Assembly (NCBI GenBank): GCA_031285695.1
Contig: JAITVR010000075.1
Coordinates: forward strand, 1 to 8,719
Length of the DNA: 8,719 bases
Reading direction: 5' to 3'
Source: Prevotellaceae bacterium
GTDB lineage: Bacteria; Bacteroidota; Bacteroidia; Bacteroidales; UBA932
Part shown: piece by piece, positions 6,876 to 8,719 of the stretch
Position numbering within the stretch: position 1 is the stretch's first letter
Layout of the letters: each line of letters starts with the position of its first letter
Position numbers and translations under genes: made by a program
The notes under the pieces: generated by a model
What the model was told of the DNA's origin: nothing
The model's input: the letters and a program-made list of their open reading frames with translations, nothing else
The model's database searches: none

Positions 6876-6883
6876 CAAATGTA
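6876..6883 (-). promoter_or_regulatory. -7 box TACATTTG directly before the flippase-like gene
   Basis: The minus strand reads TACATTTG, an exact TAnnTTTG match, with six bases (CAGCCT) before ATG 6869. Transcription would start within a base or two of the start codon, giving a leaderless or nearly leaderless mRNA. The -33 region is T-rich (TTTTTT about 15 bases upstream) and lacks a clear TTTG. Confidence 0.5.
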
Positions 6884-6992
6884 GCACTTTTTTTAGGGAA
6901 AAAAGATGTAAAAACAAAAAGAGCAAAGAAAAATTCAGCCGTCTTTTTATCCTTGCTCCTTCCGTCCTTTATATTTTTTGTGTCAAAAATTT

Positions 6993-7031
6993 AAACATGT
7001 AACTATTTGATTATTAAATAGTTACATGTTT
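6993..7031. repeat. Perfect 16-bp inverted repeat between the flippase-like gene and tRNA-Phe
   Basis: AAACATGTAACTATTT (6993-7008) is exactly complementary to 7016-7031, with a 7-nt loop GATTATT. It lies in the 234-bp gap between two divergent units, about 110 bases from the flippase-like start and 50 bases upstream of the tRNA -7 box. It has no adjacent T-run on the plus strand and only a weak one on the minus strand. It could be an operator-like palindrome or an interspersed repeat. Confidence 0.75.
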
Positions 7032-7034
7032 GAC

Positions 7035-7069
7035 AATTCATAATTTTTAATTTTTAATTCGTAATTAAA
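7035..7069. repeat. Five tandem AATTNNN heptads upstream of tRNA-Phe
   Basis: Consecutive 7-mers AATTCAT, AATTTTT, AATTTTT, AATTCGT and AATTAAA run in exact register from 7035 to 7069 and are followed by an A-run. The last two units overlap the place where the tRNA promoter's -33 element and spacer should be. The step of seven matches the word arrays in the purM-prfA and porE-purM gaps. Confidence 0.65.
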
Positions 7070-7087
7070 AAAAAATGCTTACCTTTG
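7058..7087 (+). promoter_or_regulatory. Promoter of the tRNA-Phe gene
   Basis: TACCTTTG (7080-7087) matches the -7 consensus TAnnTTTG, and TTCG (7058-7061), with an 18-base AT-rich spacer, is a plausible weak -33 element. Transcription would begin near 7092-7094, about ten bases before the mature tRNA 5' end. Confidence 0.6.
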
Positions 7088-7103
7088 CAGCCCGTTTGAC
7101 CAT

Positions 7104-7176
7104 GGTGCCATAGCTCAGTTGGTAGAGCAAAGGACTGAAAATCCTTGTGTCCCTCGTTCGATTCGTGGTGGCACCA
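7104..7176 (+). tRNA. tRNA-Phe (anticodon GAA)
   Basis: All four arms can be drawn. The acceptor GGTGCCA (7104-7110) pairs with TGGCACC (7169-7175). The D stem GCTC (7113-7116) pairs with GAGC (7125-7128). The anticodon stem AAGGA (7130-7134) pairs with TCCTT (7142-7146) around loop CTGAAAA, giving GAA at 7137-7139. The variable loop is five bases. The T arm is CCTCG (7152-7156) with CGTGG (7164-7168) around TTCGATT. The discriminator is A7176. The next bases are CAC, so CCA is not encoded and must be added after transcription. The middle T-stem pair is a U-U mismatch (7154 and 7166). The gene appears single, with its own promoter and terminator. Confidence 0.96.
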
Positions 7177-7184
7177 CACAAACA

Positions 7185-7220
7185 AAAAACGTTGCGTTCT
7201 TTTCAGAGCGCAACGTTTTT
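7185..7220. terminator. Strong bidirectional terminator between tRNA-Phe and the beta-barrel gene
   Basis: AAAAACGTTGCG (7185-7196) is exactly complementary to 7209-7220. The stem continues inward through TTCT/AGAG (one G-U pair) to a TTTC loop, about 16 bp in all. A-runs on one arm and T-runs on the other give a U-tract in both directions. It serves the tRNA (+) and the convergent gene ending at 7239 (-). Confidence 0.92.
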
Positions 7221-7238
7221 ATTTTATCCTTTTTTCGA

Positions 7239-7865
7239 CTAAAACAGGTAGCCTACCGACAGGGTAAAGCCGCGCATTTTGAAGTTCGGATTCATGTTAG
7301 TAAGCTTAACTCCGTCCATCAAATTTTTGAGGCCAATGCTGTAGCGGCCCATAACTTGCAGGTGCTGAAACAGCTCCACACCCAAACCAAAGCCAATGCC
7401 GTAGTCAAAATTATCGACATTTTGAAAAGCCGATATGTCAACATTATTCACATCAACATCGCTAACCCACGTTTTCACATCGTTAAAGGCGTAGCTGATG
7501 TACGGCGTAACCGCCAAAAATGGGCGCACCAGCTTAAGGTCAATGCCCCAGGTAATGTTGAGCGGAACGTCGAGGTAGCTCACACCCTCTTTTTTTGAAA
7601 CGCTATTTTCGTCAAAAACGTTTACGCCGCGGTGCACATAAAGCACTTCGGGCTGAATGCCAAGACCAATAATAGGAATGTTGACCTGCGCCAGCACACC
7701 TGCGTGAAAACCGGTGCTGCCCTTTATGGAGCCCAGCGCCGAAAGCGCATCATCGGTTTTAATGTTGGGCACTTCGAGCCCTGCCTTAACGCCAAATGCA
7801 AACATTTTTGCCTGCGCCGTTGCGCAAGCTGCCACAAGGGCTGCTACGAGTAGAATTTTTTTCAT
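7239..7865 (-). CDS. Small outer-membrane beta-barrel protein
   Basis: The 208-residue protein starts MKKILLVAALVAAC and has a signal peptide with a likely signal-peptidase I site after ATAQA (19/20). A Cys at residue 14 makes a weak lipobox-like VAAC, but the barrel that follows makes lipidation unlikely. The mature part alternates hydrophobic and polar residues in strand-like segments (FAFGVKAGLEV, GFHAGVLAQVNI, LGIQPEVLYVHRG, VSYLDVPLNITWGI, LVRPFLAVTPYISYAF, FDYGIGFGLGVELF, LQVMGRYSIGL, FTLSVGYLF). It ends in a C-terminal Phe, the usual signal for barrel assembly by BamA. This fits the outer membrane beta-barrel family common in Bacteroidota (PF13568-like, eight strands). The cargo or role is unknown. 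It is transcribed divergently from metX and ends 18 bases from the shared terminator. Confidence 0.85.
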   Translation of the reverse strand: MKKILLVAALVAACATAQAKMFAFGVKAGLEVPNIKTDDALSALGSIKGSTGFHAGVLAQVNIPIIGLGIQPEVLYVHRGVNVFDENSVSKKEGVSYLDVPLNITWGIDLKLVRPFLAVTPYISYAFNDVKTWVSDVDVNNVDISAFQNVDNFDYGIGFGLGVELFQHLQVMGRYSIGLKNLMDGVKLTNMNPNFKMRGFTLSVGYLF

Positions 7866-7897
7866 GCAATAAATATTTTACGGGTTACACAATCCCG

Positions 7898-7905
7898 CAA
7901 AGTTA
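7898..7905 (-). promoter_or_regulatory. -7 box TAACTTTG of the beta-barrel gene
   Basis: The minus strand reads TAACTTTG, an exact TAnnTTTG match, 32 bases before ATG 7865, predicting a leader of about 27 nt. The expected -33 region (about 7925-7930) is AT-rich with no clear TTTG. Confidence 0.5.
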
Positions 7906-7933
7906 CACTTTTTTTCAAATATAATATTTTTTT

Positions 7934-7941
7934 TAACTTTG
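7934..7941 (+). promoter_or_regulatory. -7 box TAACTTTG of metX
   Basis: The plus strand reads TAACTTTG, the same octamer as the divergent promoter 28 bases away on the other strand. TTTTC at 7912-7916 lies 17 bases upstream as a weak -33 candidate. The predicted start near 7946 gives a leader of about 43 nt. Confidence 0.5.
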
Positions 7942-7954
7942 TAAATTGTATTTA

Positions 7955-7985
7955 TCAGCGCGCATAGGCGCTGAGCACGTTTTTT
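7955..7985 (+). promoter_or_regulatory. Leader hairpin followed by a T-run just before metX
   Basis: TCAGCGC (7955-7961) and GCGCTGA (7968-7974) form a perfect 7-bp stem with a six-base loop. Five bases later comes TTTTTT (7980-7985), then ACC and the ATG at 7989. The arrangement resembles a weak terminator or attenuator inside the short leader. It is far too short for a SAM riboswitch. Confidence 0.4.
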
Positions 7986-7988
7986 ACC

Positions 7989-8719
7989 ATGTATAAAAAA
8001 GATTACAGCGGCGCCGGCGTTCAGCACTTTGCTGCTCCACAGCCCATTAACTTGGAGTGTGGGCGCACGCTGCACCACGTTAATATTGCCTACCACACCT
8101 ACGGAAAGCTCAACGCTGCTAAGGATAACGTGATGTGGATTTGCCATGCTTTTTCGGCCAACTCCGATGTGGCCGACTGGTGGCCGGGCATGGTGGGCGA
8201 GGGTTTGCTGTTCGACACTTCGCGCTACTTTGTGGTGTGCGCCAACGTGTTGGGCTCGTGCTACGGCACCACCGGGCCGCTTTCGCGCAACCCGCAAACC
8301 AACGAACCCTACTACTTAGACTTTCCCGAAGTAACCGTGCGCGACATGATTTTGGCGCACGAGCAACTTTTGCAACAACTTGACATTCAACATGTTAACA
8401 CAATAGTTGGCGGCTCTATCGGCGCGTTTCAAGCCTTGGAGTGGGCCATCAGCAAGCCCGATTTGTTTGACAACTTTGTGTTTTCGGCGGCAAGCGCAAA
8501 AACTTCGCCCTGGGTAATTGCGGTGAACGAGGCGCAGCGCATGGCGATTGAGGCCGACCAAACTTTTTTCAAAAACCGTGCCAACGGCGGCGAGGAGGGC
8601 ATGAAGGCTGCGCGCGCCATGGCGCTGCTCAGCTACCGCAACTACGCCACCTACAACGCTACGCAAAAAGAGGATTCGCACGATAAAATCAACGGATTTC
8701 GCGCGTCCTCCTATCAGCG
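7989..8719 (+). CDS. metX: Homoserine O-acetyltransferase (MetX), 3'-truncated by the window
   Basis: 243 complete codons are visible of an expected ~350. The enzyme acylates homoserine at the start of methionine synthesis and is a cytoplasmic alpha/beta-hydrolase-fold acyltransferase. Family blocks seen: NIAYHTYGKLN (residues 32-42), ICHAFSANSDVADWWPGMVG (51-70), FVVCANVLGSCYGTTGP (81-97), the nucleophile elbow GGSIGAFQALEW (141-152, Ser143), and the cap region EAQRMAIEAD (181-190) with ARAMALLSYRNY (208-219). The usual elbow is GGSMGG; here the last Gly is Ala, though the essential G-x-S-x-G is kept. The catalytic Asp and His lie beyond the window. Whether the acyl donor is acetyl- or succinyl-CoA cannot be settled from this part. 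The ATG at 7989 follows a -7 box and a leader hairpin and gives the expected N-terminus. Confidence 0.93.
   Translation, partial: MYKKDYSGAGVQHFAAPQPINLECGRTLHHVNIAYHTYGKLNAAKDNVMWICHAFSANSDVADWWPGMVGEGLLFDTSRYFVVCANVLGSCYGTTGPLSRNPQTNEPYYLDFPEVTVRDMILAHEQLLQQLDIQHVNTIVGGSIGAFQALEWAISKPDLFDNFVFSAASAKTSPWVIAVNEAQRMAIEADQTFFKNRANGGEEGMKAARAMALLSYRNYATYNATQKEDSHDKINGFRASSYQ

Noticed and set aside
6393..6884. Open frame of 163 codons on the plus strand opposite the flippase-like gene
   Set aside because: The His/Gln/Lys/Arg-rich translation is the usual antisense image of a hydrophobic membrane protein.
7119..7598. Open frame of 159 codons starting inside tRNA-Phe
   Set aside because: It begins in the D loop of a clear tRNA, crosses the terminator and runs antisense to the beta-barrel gene.
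7866..7988. SAM riboswitch upstream of metX
   Set aside because: The predicted leader is about 43 nt and holds one small hairpin; it cannot contain a known SAM-binding fold.
7878..8681. Minus-strand open frames (7878-8297 and 8316-8681) opposite metX
   Set aside because: metX is well supported on the plus strand through this region; the minus-strand translations have no family features.

Overview
The window looks like ordinary chromosome from a member of the Bacteroidota, most likely the Bacteroidales. Four things point there: the long AIR synthase of the type found in Bacteroides, the purM-prfA-pyrF gene order, a PorE-like lipoprotein of the type IX secretion system, and several TAnnTTTG promoter elements (the -7 box of the Bacteroidota sigma factor). 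No Shine-Dalgarno sequence stands out. All assignments come from reading the sequence and remembered family features; no search was run.

Layout. Positions 1-183 (+) hold the last 60 codons of a probable polyprenyl diphosphate synthase. It faces pyrF across a short hairpin terminator. Positions 217-3455 (-) carry purM, prfA and pyrF in transcription order: purine synthesis, translation termination and the last step of UMP synthesis. Positions 3610-5628 (-) encode a TPR / beta-propeller / carboxypeptidase-regulatory-like / OmpA lipoprotein resembling PorE. Positions 5820-6869 (-) encode a polytopic membrane protein of the MprF-flippase-like (UPF0104) family. A tRNA-Phe(GAA) gene lies at 7104-7176 (+) and shares a strong bidirectional terminator with a small outer-membrane beta-barrel gene at 7239-7865 (-). 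From 7989 to the window end (+) is the first two thirds of metX, transcribed divergently from the beta-barrel gene.

The genes are housekeeping or envelope genes. No mobile element, CRISPR array, defence system or biosynthetic cluster is visible. The unexplained structure lies between the genes. Four gaps are filled with AT-rich short-word repeats, three of them largely in degenerate 7-bp steps (ATTTACN, AATTATC/CATTATC, AATTNNN). In three of the four the words sit as inverted blocks able to fold. A fifth gap carries a near-perfect 29-bp inverted repeat of a different, GC-richer kind, and a sixth element is a perfect 16-bp palindrome upstream of the tRNA. Two genes have their -7 box so close to the start codon that their mRNAs should be nearly leaderless. 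No stretch above 300 bases lacks a gene.
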